A DNA stretch of 15,150 nucleotides, taken from positions 1 to 15,150 of the forward strand of contig JARBTY010000059.1 of NCBI GenBank assembly GCA_029239935.1. Reading direction: 5' to 3'. The DNA is from Clostridia bacterium. Lineage in GTDB: Bacteria > Bacillota_A > Clostridia > Lachnospirales > Cellulosilyticaceae. Positions 1 to 6,344 of the stretch are shown here, in pieces (position 1 is the stretch's first letter; each line of letters opens with the position of its first letter). The notes below the pieces were generated by a model, which was given only the letters and a program-made list of their open reading frames with translations, did no database searches and was not told the origin of the DNA. Both the position numbers and the translations under genes were made by a program.

Positions 1-71
1 AAGATAGTGTATGCGATGCCTATGACCTTAAATTTAAGGAAGCTAAAGGAAGCGCAGAGACTATCTTTTTT
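1..71 (+). terminator. Structured rho-independent terminator of an upstream gene cut by the window edge
   Basis: Bases 1-8 pair perfectly with 60-67, and the 3' arm runs directly into seven T's (66-72 region). Inside, TGCG (12-15) can pair with CGCA (53-56), and CCTTAAATTTAAGG (26-39) is a perfect palindrome. The fold is therefore branched rather than a simple hairpin. It most likely ends the transcript of a gene lying left of the window. I do not recognise a known riboswitch or small RNA in it. The same bases are open in frame 1, but there is no sign that this is coding. Confidence 0.55.
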
Positions 72-120
72 TGTATATAAACGGTTTAAAATAGGATTAA
101 AAAAATTGTTTGAAAAAATA

Positions 121-149
121 TTGACAAAGAGAATGGGGGTGCATATAAT
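121..149 (+). promoter_or_regulatory. Sigma-A promoter of the prd operon
   Basis: TTGACA (121-126) and TATAAT (144-149) are separated by exactly 17 bases, a perfect housekeeping consensus. Transcription would start near 156, about 120 bases before prdC. In Clostridioides difficile the prd operon is activated by PrdR, a sigma-54-type activator. I see no correctly spaced -24/-12 element here, so this copy appears to be under sigma-A control with a separate operator. Confidence 0.85.
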
Positions 150-150
150 A

Positions 151-164
151 TAGACTATAGTCTA
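151..164 (+). promoter_or_regulatory. 14-bp perfect palindrome at the prd transcription start, probable operator
   Basis: TAGACTATAGTCTA is a perfect inverted repeat of TAGACTA placed right after the -10 box, where a bound repressor would block initiation. Three copies of the AGACT core also lie between 6151 and 6182, upstream of the transporter promoter. The binding protein is unknown; the TetR-family regulator in this cluster is the natural candidate. That link is inference. Confidence 0.5.
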
Positions 165-206
165 GACCGAAGTACAAAAAAGCTAAAAGAAATAAATGTA
201 AATGGC

Positions 207-248
207 AAAGGCGCCATGAAACCAATCCAGGTTTCATGGCGCCTTTTT
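207..248 (+). terminator. Leader hairpin with T-run directly upstream of prdC
   Basis: Bases 207-223 pair perfectly with 230-246 (17 bp, 6-base loop AATCCA), and the 3' side ends in TTTTT. This has the form of an intrinsic terminator. It nevertheless lies downstream of the only visible promoter and only 26 bases before the prdC start, so every prd transcript must pass it. It may be an attenuator, or an RNA-stabilising or processing element. No alternative antiterminator pairing is visible in the roughly 50-base leader. Its CAAAGGCGC core recurs in the hairpins at 6345 and 7320. Confidence 0.7.
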
Positions 249-273
249 GCAATAAAAGGATAAGGAGGACAGC

Positions 274-1212
274 ATGCAGAAGAACTATCAGTTATTACTT
301 AAACAACATATTGGAGTGCCTTCAGTGGCAGTAGTCAAGGCCGGTGATGTAGTGAAAAAAGGGACTTTGATTGGTCAATGTCCAAAGGAGGCCTTAGGGG
401 TCAACTTACACGCATCAGTCGCAGGACAAGTGAAAAATGTAACAGATGACTATATTGAAATTACGGCAGATGAAATCCAGACAGATGACTATGAACCCAT
501 TGAAGGAAACAGTGTGATAGAACTGATTGAAGCAGCTGGCATAGTTGGGATGGGGGGGGCGGGATTTCCTACCCATGTGAAGCTTAAGACAAAGTTTGAA
601 GCACCTCCGACAGTGATTATTAATGCCGCTGAGTGTGAACCTGTTTTGCAGCACAACACCAGAAGCATTGAAGCAGATCCCGCAAAGATTTATAGAGGTT
701 TGCTTTATGCCATGGAATCGGTGAATAGCCCAAAAGGGCTGATTGCCATTAAGGCAAAACACACTGAGGCCATTAAGCGACTGGAGGAAGTAATCAGTGA
801 TTCAAAAGTCAGTATTGCTTTGCTGCCGGATTTATATCCTATGGGAGAAGAAAGGGCTGTGATCAGGGAAACATTAGGCATTCTTTTGGAGGTCAATCAG
901 CTTCCAAGTGAAGTCAACGCTTTGGTGATCAACTCTGAAACAGCTGCCAGCATCACAGATGCTGTTGAACTTAAAAAACCTCTGATTACCAAAAATATCA
1001 CTTTAGGCGGCAGAATCCACGATACAAAGCTCATCCAAACCTTTTTTGAAGTGCCGCTTGGGACCACAGCAGAAACACTGCTAAGTAAGGCCAGTGGAGG
1101 CGACGGCAGCCTAGAATATGGTGAAATGATAATGGGGGGACCTTTTACAGGTAAGAGTTGTACAAAGGAAACACCAATTACTAAGACCAGCGGAGGCCTT
1201 ATCCGCCAATAA
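274..1212 (+). CDS. prdC: PrdC, N-terminal part (RnfC-like electron transfer protein; gene broken)
   Basis: PrdC is the RnfC-like flavin/iron-sulfur protein associated with D-proline reductase and thought to deliver electrons to it. The 312 residues begin with an RnfC-type lipoyl-like domain (about 7-60). The flavin-binding stretch GGAGFPT (94-100) and NAAECEP (117-123) follow. The product runs to the conserved GGPFTGKS and PITKTSGG segment, then ends after LIRQ at a TAA. Complete family members continue for about 100 more residues. That continuation is found in the +1 frame from about 1202. The start is fixed by AAGGAGG (262-268), five bases before the ATG. The intended gene is clear, but the segment that should join the two parts, including the expected Cys/Sec redox motif, is missing. 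Confidence 0.85.
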   Translation: MQKNYQLLLKQHIGVPSVAVVKAGDVVKKGTLIGQCPKEALGVNLHASVAGQVKNVTDDYIEITADEIQTDDYEPIEGNSVIELIEAAGIVGMGGAGFPTHVKLKTKFEAPPTVIINAAECEPVLQHNTRSIEADPAKIYRGLLYAMESVNSPKGLIAIKAKHTEAIKRLEEVISDSKVSIALLPDLYPMGEERAVIRETLGILLEVNQLPSEVNALVINSETAASITDAVELKKPLITKNITLGGRIHDTKLIQTFFEVPLGTTAETLLSKASGGDGSLEYGEMIMGGPFTGKSCTKETPITKTSGGLIRQ

Positions 1213-1516
1213 GGAGCGGTTAGAAGAAATTGCAGGGCAGATGGGCGCCAAAGTGGTTGGCATAGAATATTGCAAACAGGCAGCGAAGGTAAGAGGCGTC
1301 CTAAAGTGTGAAAATCCCGGGAAATGCCCAGGGCAGACTCAAAAGGTGCTTAAGCTTAAAAAAGAAGGGGCCGAGACACTGCTGATCAGTAACTGTACGG
1401 ACTGTACCAATACCGTCATGTCTATAGCACCACAACTCAAAATGCCGGTTTATCATTGTACAGATGGAACCTTAAGAGCTGTTAATCAAAAATTAATTCG
1501 TAAAGTTAAAATATAA
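1202..1516 (+). CDS. prdC: PrdC, C-terminal part in the +1 frame (fragment)
   Basis: Read in the frame of the ATG at 1241, the sequence upstream already encodes SANKERLEEIAGQ before MGAKVVGIEYCKQA. This matches the region of PrdC just after its redox motif, so homology extends back to about 1202, beyond the ATG. Counting from 1241, the 91 residues carry Cys at 11, 23, 29, 52, 55 and 73, including a CENPGKCPGQ stretch and an NCTDC motif. The only clear Shine-Dalgarno sequence (AAGGAG, 1211-1216) is 24 bases before that ATG, too far to serve it well. No ATG, GTG or TTG occurs in frame between them. It is probably an untranslated or poorly translated remnant. Production by +1 frameshifting or a sequencing/assembly error is also possible. 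Confidence 0.75.
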   Translation, partial: SANKERLEEIAGQMGAKVVGIEYCKQAAKVRGVLKCENPGKCPGQTQKVLKLKKEGAETLLISNCTDCTNTVMSIAPQLKMPVYHCTDGTLRAVNQKLIRKVKI

Positions 1517-1541
1517 AATTATTTCAAAGAGGAGTGGTTAT

Positions 1542-3302
1542 ATGTCAATTACAATGGAAACAGTAAGAGCACATTTAGACGAACCAGCAATCTTTTGCTG
1601 TCAGAGGAGAGAAGGGCTGATTATAGGAGCCGCAGACCTTGAAGATCCTATCATATTTGAGGATTTAGTAGACTCAGGGTTACTGACATTATCTGATGAG
1701 GGATTAAAAATAGGTGAGGTCTTAGGGAAAAAGCTCATTAAAGATTGTGAAGCCTTAACACCTATTACGGCAGATATGCTGGAAGCAGCGGAGCAGCTTT
1801 CACAAGCGCCTGAAATGAAAAGCGAACAACCAACTGAAGCAAAAAGCTTTATTTCAAAAGAAATATTAGAAAAGAGTATTGGAGGCAATGGTATGATTCA
1901 CTTAAAGATTGATAAATTAGAAGGGCTTAGTCTTGATATTCCTTCAAGCTTAATATTTTCAGCAGGAGTAGAGACGGCAGCAGCGCCAGTAGCAGCACCA
2001 GCTACACTTCCAGAAGTGAAGATTGAAGATAAGGTTATGAGAACCTTAATCCAAAAAGAATTTAAAGTAACAAGTGTCGAGATTGGCGCAAAAACATCTT
2101 TTGAGAACGGTGTTTTGACCATTGATGAGAGTTTAGTGACTAAGGCAGAGGCCTGCAGTCCACTTGTCAAAAAGGTTGAGATGGATATTATCACCCCTGA
2201 CAATCAACACATTTTCACCAATACCATTATGGATATCATCCCGGTTGCTACAAAAGTAAATGGTAAACTTGGAGAAGGAGAAACGAACGTACTGGACGGT
2301 GTTGTATTTTGCTTAACAGGTTTAGACGAAAAAGGTGTTCAAATCCATGAATTTGGTTCATGTGAAGGGTATATTGATGAAAAAGTTGCCTTTGGACGCC
2401 CAGGATGCCCAGATGCTGCAGATATCTTGGTACGTGTCAATGTTGTTATTCAGGAGGGCACCGGTATGGAAAGAAGAGGACCTCTTGCAGCCCATACAGC
2501 ATGTGATGTCATCATTCAGGAAATCCGAGAAGTCCTTAAGACCACAGCAGAACCTGTATTAAAAGAAAATAAACTTCAAGATGTTCAAAAAAATGGCCGT
2601 CCAAGGGTGGTGCTTGTAAAAGAAATCATGGGACAAGGGGCTATGCACGACAATATTTTAGTACCTATCGAACCAGCAGGCGTTAAAGGCGGACAAAAGA
2701 ACGTAGATTTAGGAAATGTACCTGTTATGCTAAGTCCTAATGAAGTAAGAGACGGCGGTATTCATGCGTTAACTTGTATTGGACCGGCAACAAAGGAAAT
2801 GACGAGACATTACTTTAGAGAGCCGCTAGTAAAAACCCTTGCAGAGGACCAAGAACTTAACTTAGTGGGCGTTATTTTCATCGGAAGTCCTCAGGTAAAT
2901 GATGAAAAATCTTATGTCTCTGAAAGACTGGGTGCATTAATTGAGACGATGGCTCTCGATGGGGCCATTGTTACAACAGAAGGTTTTGGTAATAACCATA
3001 TCGATTTTGCCAGCAACATAGCAGCTATCGGCAGCCGGGATATTCCAGTTGTAGGCGTAACATTTTCTGCATACCAAGGGGCGCTTGTAGTGGGCAACCA
3101 GTATATGGATGCAATGATTGAAATCAATAAGGACGCCAACGGTTTTGAAAATGAAATACTTGGCTGCAGTTCTATTTGTAAGTTAGATGCAGAAAGGGCA
3201 GTGTTGATGTTAAAGACAAAAATGGCGGGTATCCCTATTGAAGCACCCAATCGCAAATGGACACAGGCTGTGATAGATGCCAATCAAAAATTAGTACAAT
3301 AA
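1542..3302 (+). CDS. prdA: D-proline reductase proprotein PrdA
   Basis: PrdA is the precursor of the two pyruvoyl-type subunits of D-proline reductase, which with PrdB reduces D-proline to 5-aminovalerate. The 586-aa protein has an N-terminal domain (about 1-85), an Ala/Pro-rich linker (about 145-158) and the reductase body. The likely self-cleavage site is Thr411-Cys412 in HALTCIGPATKE. Family knowledge says the Cys becomes the N-terminal pyruvoyl group. Cleavage would give chains of 411 and 175 residues, in line with the roughly 45 and 23 kDa subunits of the studied enzyme. The start follows AGAGGAG (1528-1534) with 7-base spacing. The gene lies 25 bases after the prdC remnant and 27 bases before the next gene. 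A second ATG at 1893 (Met118) also has a well-spaced GGAGG. Confidence 0.95.
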   Translation: MSITMETVRAHLDEPAIFCCQRREGLIIGAADLEDPIIFEDLVDSGLLTLSDEGLKIGEVLGKKLIKDCEALTPITADMLEAAEQLSQAPEMKSEQPTEAKSFISKEILEKSIGGNGMIHLKIDKLEGLSLDIPSSLIFSAGVETAAAPVAAPATLPEVKIEDKVMRTLIQKEFKVTSVEIGAKTSFENGVLTIDESLVTKAEACSPLVKKVEMDIITPDNQHIFTNTIMDIIPVATKVNGKLGEGETNVLDGVVFCLTGLDEKGVQIHEFGSCEGYIDEKVAFGRPGCPDAADILVRVNVVIQEGTGMERRGPLAAHTACDVIIQEIREVLKTTAEPVLKENKLQDVQKNGRPRVVLVKEIMGQGAMHDNILVPIEPAGVKGGQKNVDLGNVPVMLSPNEVRDGGIHALTCIGPATKEMTRHYFREPLVKTLAEDQELNLVGVIFIGSPQVNDEKSYVSERLGALIETMALDGAIVTTEGFGNNHIDFASNIAAIGSRDIPVVGVTFSAYQGALVVGNQYMDAMIEINKDANGFENEILGCSSICKLDAERAVLMLKTKMAGIPIEAPNRKWTQAVIDANQKLVQ

Positions 3303-3329
3303 TCAAAGTCAAATGAGAGGGGCAGCAGT

Positions 3330-3518
3330 ATGAATGTCACATTAAACCCACAATTAACTAGAGCAAAAATTGTAGAGATTAACGATACCGCAGTGAAGGT
3401 GAGTATCCAAGGGCGACTAGGCGTCATCACTGTTCCTCTTCGCTGGGTTTTTACAGATAAAACGTTAGAAATCGGACAGGATGTTGAATTTTATTTTAGT
3501 TATATGAATGTTATTTAA
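3330..3518 (+). CDS. Small conserved prd-operon protein of unknown function
   Basis: This is a 62-aa protein lying between prdA and prdB, with a GAGAGGGG ribosome binding site seven bases before its ATG. It has no cysteines, signal peptide or membrane segment. Alternating hydrophobic residues (KIVEINDTAVKVSI, GVITVPLRWVF, DVEFYFSYMNVI) suggest a compact all-beta fold such as a small barrel. A short protein of this size occurs at the same place in other clostridial prd operons. I believe it is the family named CBO2463/CBO2479, but that is from memory. Its position suggests a role in assembly, maturation or stability of the reductase. No biochemical function can be read from the sequence. Confidence 0.75.
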   Translation: MNVTLNPQLTRAKIVEINDTAVKVSIQGRLGVITVPLRWVFTDKTLEIGQDVEFYFSYMNVI

Positions 3519-3567
3519 ATTAGAGATGGCAGGCTAAGATCAGCCCCATAACAAGGAGGAAATGATA

Positions 3568-4293
3568 ATGAAGTTAACAACTGCAATTGGAATGAAATCA
3601 GAAATATTTGTACCTATAACACCACCACCGGTATGGACACCCCTCACAAAACCTCTTAGCGAATGCAAGATTGCATTTATTACAGCTGGTGGAATCCATA
3701 TGAAAAGCCAAACCCCTTTTAATACAGCAGGGGATTATACATACAGAGCGATTCCTACAACAACACCGACAAGTGAACTCACAGTAACCCATGGTGGGTT
3801 TGATAACTCAGATATTAATAAGGATGTTAACGCTATGTTCCCACTGGATAGACTGCATGAACTGGTAGAAGAAGGCTTTATCGGCAGCCTTGCAGATACT
3901 TTCTATGGCTTTATGGGCGGCGGCGGAAATATCGATAAGTTTACCGCAGAGACAGGTCCAGCTATTGCAAAAAGCCTTAAAGAACAAGGGGTTGATATTG
4001 TTGTCTGCACAGGTGGATGCGGTACTTGCCACCGTTCAGCAGTTATCGTAGAAAGAGCTTGTGAGGAAGCTGGTATGTCCTCTATTATCATTGCAGCCCT
4101 ACCGCCCATTGCACGTCAGCAAGGGGCGCCACGTATCACAGCACCTCATGTACCTATCGGATCTAATGCAGGGGAACCTAACAACAAAGAGATGCAAACG
4201 GCTATTCTCAAAGATACTCTTAATGCGGTTGTCGAAATGAAGTCATTTGGAGAGATGAAAGTGCTTCCTTACGAATATCGTCACAATGTATAA
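3568..4293 (+). CDS. prdB: D-proline reductase subunit PrdB, cysteine form
   Basis: PrdB is the redox-active 26-kDa subunit of D-proline reductase. In the Clostridium enzymes its selenocysteine attacks the substrate bound by the PrdA pyruvoyl group. The ATG at 3568 is preferred because AAGGAGG (3553-3559) is eight bases upstream; the ATG at 3562 would be too close. This start gives 241 residues, the length I recall for the C. difficile protein. The N-terminal EIFVPITPPPVWTP, the central HGGFDN and MFPLDRLHEL, and the C-terminal LPYEY are all family features. The active-site stretch reads GGCGTCHRSAV: residue 151 is Cys (TGC, 4018-4020) where the model enzymes have Sec (TGA), followed by Cys154. 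The protein is otherwise intact and should be made without selenium, perhaps with lower activity. Confidence 0.93.
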   Translation: MKLTTAIGMKSEIFVPITPPPVWTPLTKPLSECKIAFITAGGIHMKSQTPFNTAGDYTYRAIPTTTPTSELTVTHGGFDNSDINKDVNAMFPLDRLHELVEEGFIGSLADTFYGFMGGGGNIDKFTAETGPAIAKSLKEQGVDIVVCTGGCGTCHRSAVIVERACEEAGMSSIIIAALPPIARQQGAPRITAPHVPIGSNAGEPNNKEMQTAILKDTLNAVVEMKSFGEMKVLPYEYRHNV

Positions 4294-4474
4294 TTCACTC
4301 ATCTGATATGCTTTGCCTCGTTAGCTTAAGGCACTGGGATTGGGTATTTACATTTTTTATAAAAGTTGGTAGAGTTGTAGGTATTAAAGTACCCATGTTT
4401 TTTACTATAACTAGCGTAACTTTTAGAAATGTGTGAGGCAAGAAGACCTTCCCAAGTTGAAATGAGGAAAAAAG
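4294..4474 (+). other. prdB-tetR intergenic region with possible terminator
   Basis: TGGGTA (4341-4346) can pair with TACCCA (4390-4395), which is followed by TGTTTTTT; this could end the prd transcript. The inner copy GGTA...TACC offers an alternative, mutually exclusive small hairpin. TTGCCTC (4313-4319) is also complementary to GAGGCAA (4435-4441), which would close the whole region. A weak promoter for tetR may be TTTACA (4347-4352), N17, TAGAGT (4370-4375). None of these is strong, and I see no coding sequence here. Confidence 0.35.
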
Positions 4475-5059
4475 ATGAATAAGAAAAAAAAGCAAACGAC
4501 AAAAGGAAAAATTATATCTGCGGCTTGGAAATTGTTCTACAAAAAAGGCTATGACAATACGACAGTTGATGAAATCATAGCTGCTTCTGGGACCTCAAAG
4601 GGGTCGTTTTACCACTATTTTAATGCAAAAGACGCATTGTTAAGTTCGCTGTCTTATATCTTTGATGAAAAGTATGAGGAGTTGATTTTGGAAATGGATG
4701 CGGATATGAATAGCTATGAAAAGCTGATTTATATGAATCATTCTTTGTTTGAAATGATTGAAGACAGTGTGTCAAAAGAACTATTGGCATCTCTTTATTC
4801 TTCTCAGATTGTGACGAAAGGTGAAAAGCATTTATTGGATCAGAATCGTTATTACTATCGTCTGCTGAATCAGATTATAGCTGAAGGACAACAGAGAAAA
4901 CAAATCAAAGCGGATATGACTGTTCATGAAATGGTGAAGATCTACGCACTTTGCGAAAGAGCCCTGCTTTATGATTGGTGTATTTCCCAAGGGGAGTATT
5001 CATTAGTAGCGTATAGTGATAAGCTGATGCCTATGTTTTTACAGGAGTTTCGGGCGTAG
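4475..5059 (+). CDS. TetR/AcrR-family transcriptional regulator
   Basis: This 194-aa protein has a classic TetR N-terminal DNA-binding domain. A first helix (ISAAWKLFYKKGYDNTT, about 14-30) is followed by the helix-turn-helix VDEIIAASGTSKGSFYHYFN (31-50) and KDALLSSL. The C-terminal helical part, which would bind a ligand and dimerise, has no feature I can assign. The ATG follows TGAGGA. It is 62 bases ahead of prdF with no terminator between, so the two are probably cotranscribed. Its place inside the proline cluster, where C. difficile uses the unrelated activator PrdR, makes it the likely local regulator. The palindrome at 151-164 is a candidate operator. Target and inducer are inferred, not shown. 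Confidence 0.9.
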   Translation: MNKKKKQTTKGKIISAAWKLFYKKGYDNTTVDEIIAASGTSKGSFYHYFNAKDALLSSLSYIFDEKYEELILEMDADMNSYEKLIYMNHSLFEMIEDSVSKELLASLYSSQIVTKGEKHLLDQNRYYYRLLNQIIAEGQQRKQIKADMTVHEMVKIYALCERALLYDWCISQGEYSLVAYSDKLMPMFLQEFRA

Positions 5060-5121
5060 TAGCAAGCGGCGATTTTAATTCACCTTTGTTTGTGTCATCA
5101 CATTTCAAAGGAGGAATAACC

Positions 5122-6153
5122 ATGGATTTTATGCCACAGATTAGATCGGCAGAATATAGATTTTTAACGATAGACTCCCATACGATGGGAGAGCCTACTA
5201 GAGTGGTGATCAAGGGATTTCCACAGCTAGAAGGAGAGACCATGATAGAACGCAAACAGTATCTCGAAAAAAATCTGGATCATTTAAGGCAGGCATTGAT
5301 GTTAGAACCCAGAGGGCATAGGGATATGTTTGGAGCTATTGTGATGGAACCTATCAGCAAAGAGGCGCATTTGGGAGTCGTTTTCATGGACAGTGGCGGT
5401 TATCTCAATATGTGCGGTCATGGAAGTATTGGGGTAGCCACTGTAGCAGTGGAGACAGGTCTCGTACCTGCCACTGAACCTATTACAGAAGTGGTGCTTG
5501 AAGCACCGGCAGGTATCATTTATACAAAGGTACTGGTAGAGGGCGGCAAAGCCAAAGAAGTCAGTATTACCAATGTGCCAGCCTTTATTTACAAGGAAAA
5601 CATACAAGTGGAGCTAGAAGGCTTTGGCTCTTTTAAACTAGATATATCTTTTGGAGGCAGTTTTTTTGCATTGGTAGATGTACAAGAAGTGGGCCTTGAA
5701 ATTGATATAGATCATTTGCCTATTCTCACAGATTTGGCCATGCAATTACTTGATAAACTCAATAGAGAACTTGATATTAGACACCCTTATTTGGACATTA
5801 CAACAGTTGACTTAGTAGAATTTTATGGTAAGGCAACTAATCCTAAAGCCACGATGAAAAACGTGGTGATCTTTGGGGATTGCCAGACAGACCGCTCTCC
5901 TTGCGGAACGGGCACCAGTGCCAAAGTTGCAGCGCTTTATGGAAAAGGCAAGCTAAAGCTCAATGAGGAGTTTATTTATGAAAGTATTACCGGCTCTATG
6001 TTTAAAGGTGTTGCTATTGAAGAAACCTCGGTGGGAGACTACAAAGCAGTTATTCCAAGAATTACTGGCAGTGCGTATGTGACAGGTATGAATGATATTA
6101 TCATCGATACAGAAGATCCCTTAAAGTATGGTTTTTCTCTAAGAAAACTATAG
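5122..6153 (+). CDS. prdF: Proline racemase PrdF
   Basis: A cofactor-independent racemase that interconverts L- and D-proline, supplying the D-isomer used by proline reductase. The two catalytic cysteines of the two-base mechanism are present: Cys98 in NMCGHGSIG and Cys261 in DRSPCGTGTSAK. This separates it from trans-3-hydroxyproline dehydratases, which have Thr at the second site. LEPRGHRDMFG (61-71) and the C-terminal GSAYVTGMND closely resemble C. difficile PrdF as I remember it, as does the 343-aa length. The ATG at 5122 follows AAAGGAGG; an in-frame ATG at 5086 lacks such a site and would place the Shine-Dalgarno inside the gene. A 4-hydroxyproline 2-epimerase is the main alternative, made less likely by the prd context. 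Confidence 0.92.
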   Translation: MDFMPQIRSAEYRFLTIDSHTMGEPTRVVIKGFPQLEGETMIERKQYLEKNLDHLRQALMLEPRGHRDMFGAIVMEPISKEAHLGVVFMDSGGYLNMCGHGSIGVATVAVETGLVPATEPITEVVLEAPAGIIYTKVLVEGGKAKEVSITNVPAFIYKENIQVELEGFGSFKLDISFGGSFFALVDVQEVGLEIDIDHLPILTDLAMQLLDKLNRELDIRHPYLDITTVDLVEFYGKATNPKATMKNVVIFGDCQTDRSPCGTGTSAKVAALYGKGKLKLNEEFIYESITGSMFKGVAIEETSVGDYKAVIPRITGSAYVTGMNDIIIDTEDPLKYGFSLRKL

Positions 6154-6182
6154 ACTCTTGTACAGACTAGGGTTTAGACTAA
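6151..6182 (+). promoter_or_regulatory. Three AGACT repeats upstream of the transporter promoter
   Basis: TAGACT (6151-6156), AGACTA (6164-6169) and TAGACTAA (6175-6182) are spaced about 12 bases apart, 35-66 bases ahead of the -35 box. They share the half-site of the palindrome at the prd promoter. In addition, TTGTAC (6158-6163) can pair with GTACAA (6184-6189). This could be a regulator site common to both operons. The motif is short, and single copies occur elsewhere by chance. Confidence 0.35.
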
Positions 6183-6216
6183 GGTACAAAAAAAGTTATT
6201 TTTTTAACAGAAACTC

Positions 6217-6244
6217 TTGACAAGATATATACTTGTGTTAAAAT
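6217..6244 (+). promoter_or_regulatory. Sigma-A promoter of the amino acid ABC transporter operon
   Basis: TTGACA (6217-6222), 16 bases, TAAAAT (6239-6244). Transcription would begin near 6251, leaving a leader of about 150 bases before the binding-protein start. The stretch before it (6154-6216) holds A- and T-runs that may weakly terminate the prdF transcript. Confidence 0.75.
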
Positions 6245-6344
6245 GTAATAAAAATATACTTATATACATTTGGTGTATAAATATGCAATTGGTTTGTCGA
6301 AGAAGATAGATTGCAGGTTTACCTATCAAAATATACTCAGATGC

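Noticed and set aside
1..153. Open frame from the left edge that might be the end of a protein
   Set aside because: The bases form a stem and T-run typical of a terminator, and the frame would run through the prd promoter.
237..251. TGGC...TGCA resembling a sigma-54 -24/-12 promoter before prdC
   Set aside because: The GG-to-GC distance is one base short of the required spacing, and the transcription start would fall at the ribosome binding site. The bases are explained by the hairpin arm.
415..762. Reading frames on the minus strand under prdC, prdA, hypD and the chemoreceptor
   Set aside because: They mirror strongly coding plus-strand genes, lack ribosome binding sites and give implausible proteins.
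2335..2562. 75-aa reading frame inside prdA
   Set aside because: It lies wholly within the clearly coding prdA frame and has no ribosome binding site or recognisable protein features.
4295..4495. 66-aa minus-strand frame between prdB and tetR
   Set aside because: Low-complexity hydrophobic product, no ribosome binding site, and overlap with the tetR start.
5086..5121. Longer proline racemase start at 5086
   Set aside because: It would bury the AAAGGAGG ribosome binding site inside the gene and adds residues unlike the family N-terminus.
6190..6207. A-run and T-run after prdF as a terminator
   Set aside because: The only stem is seven A-T pairs with no GC content, too weak to call on its own.
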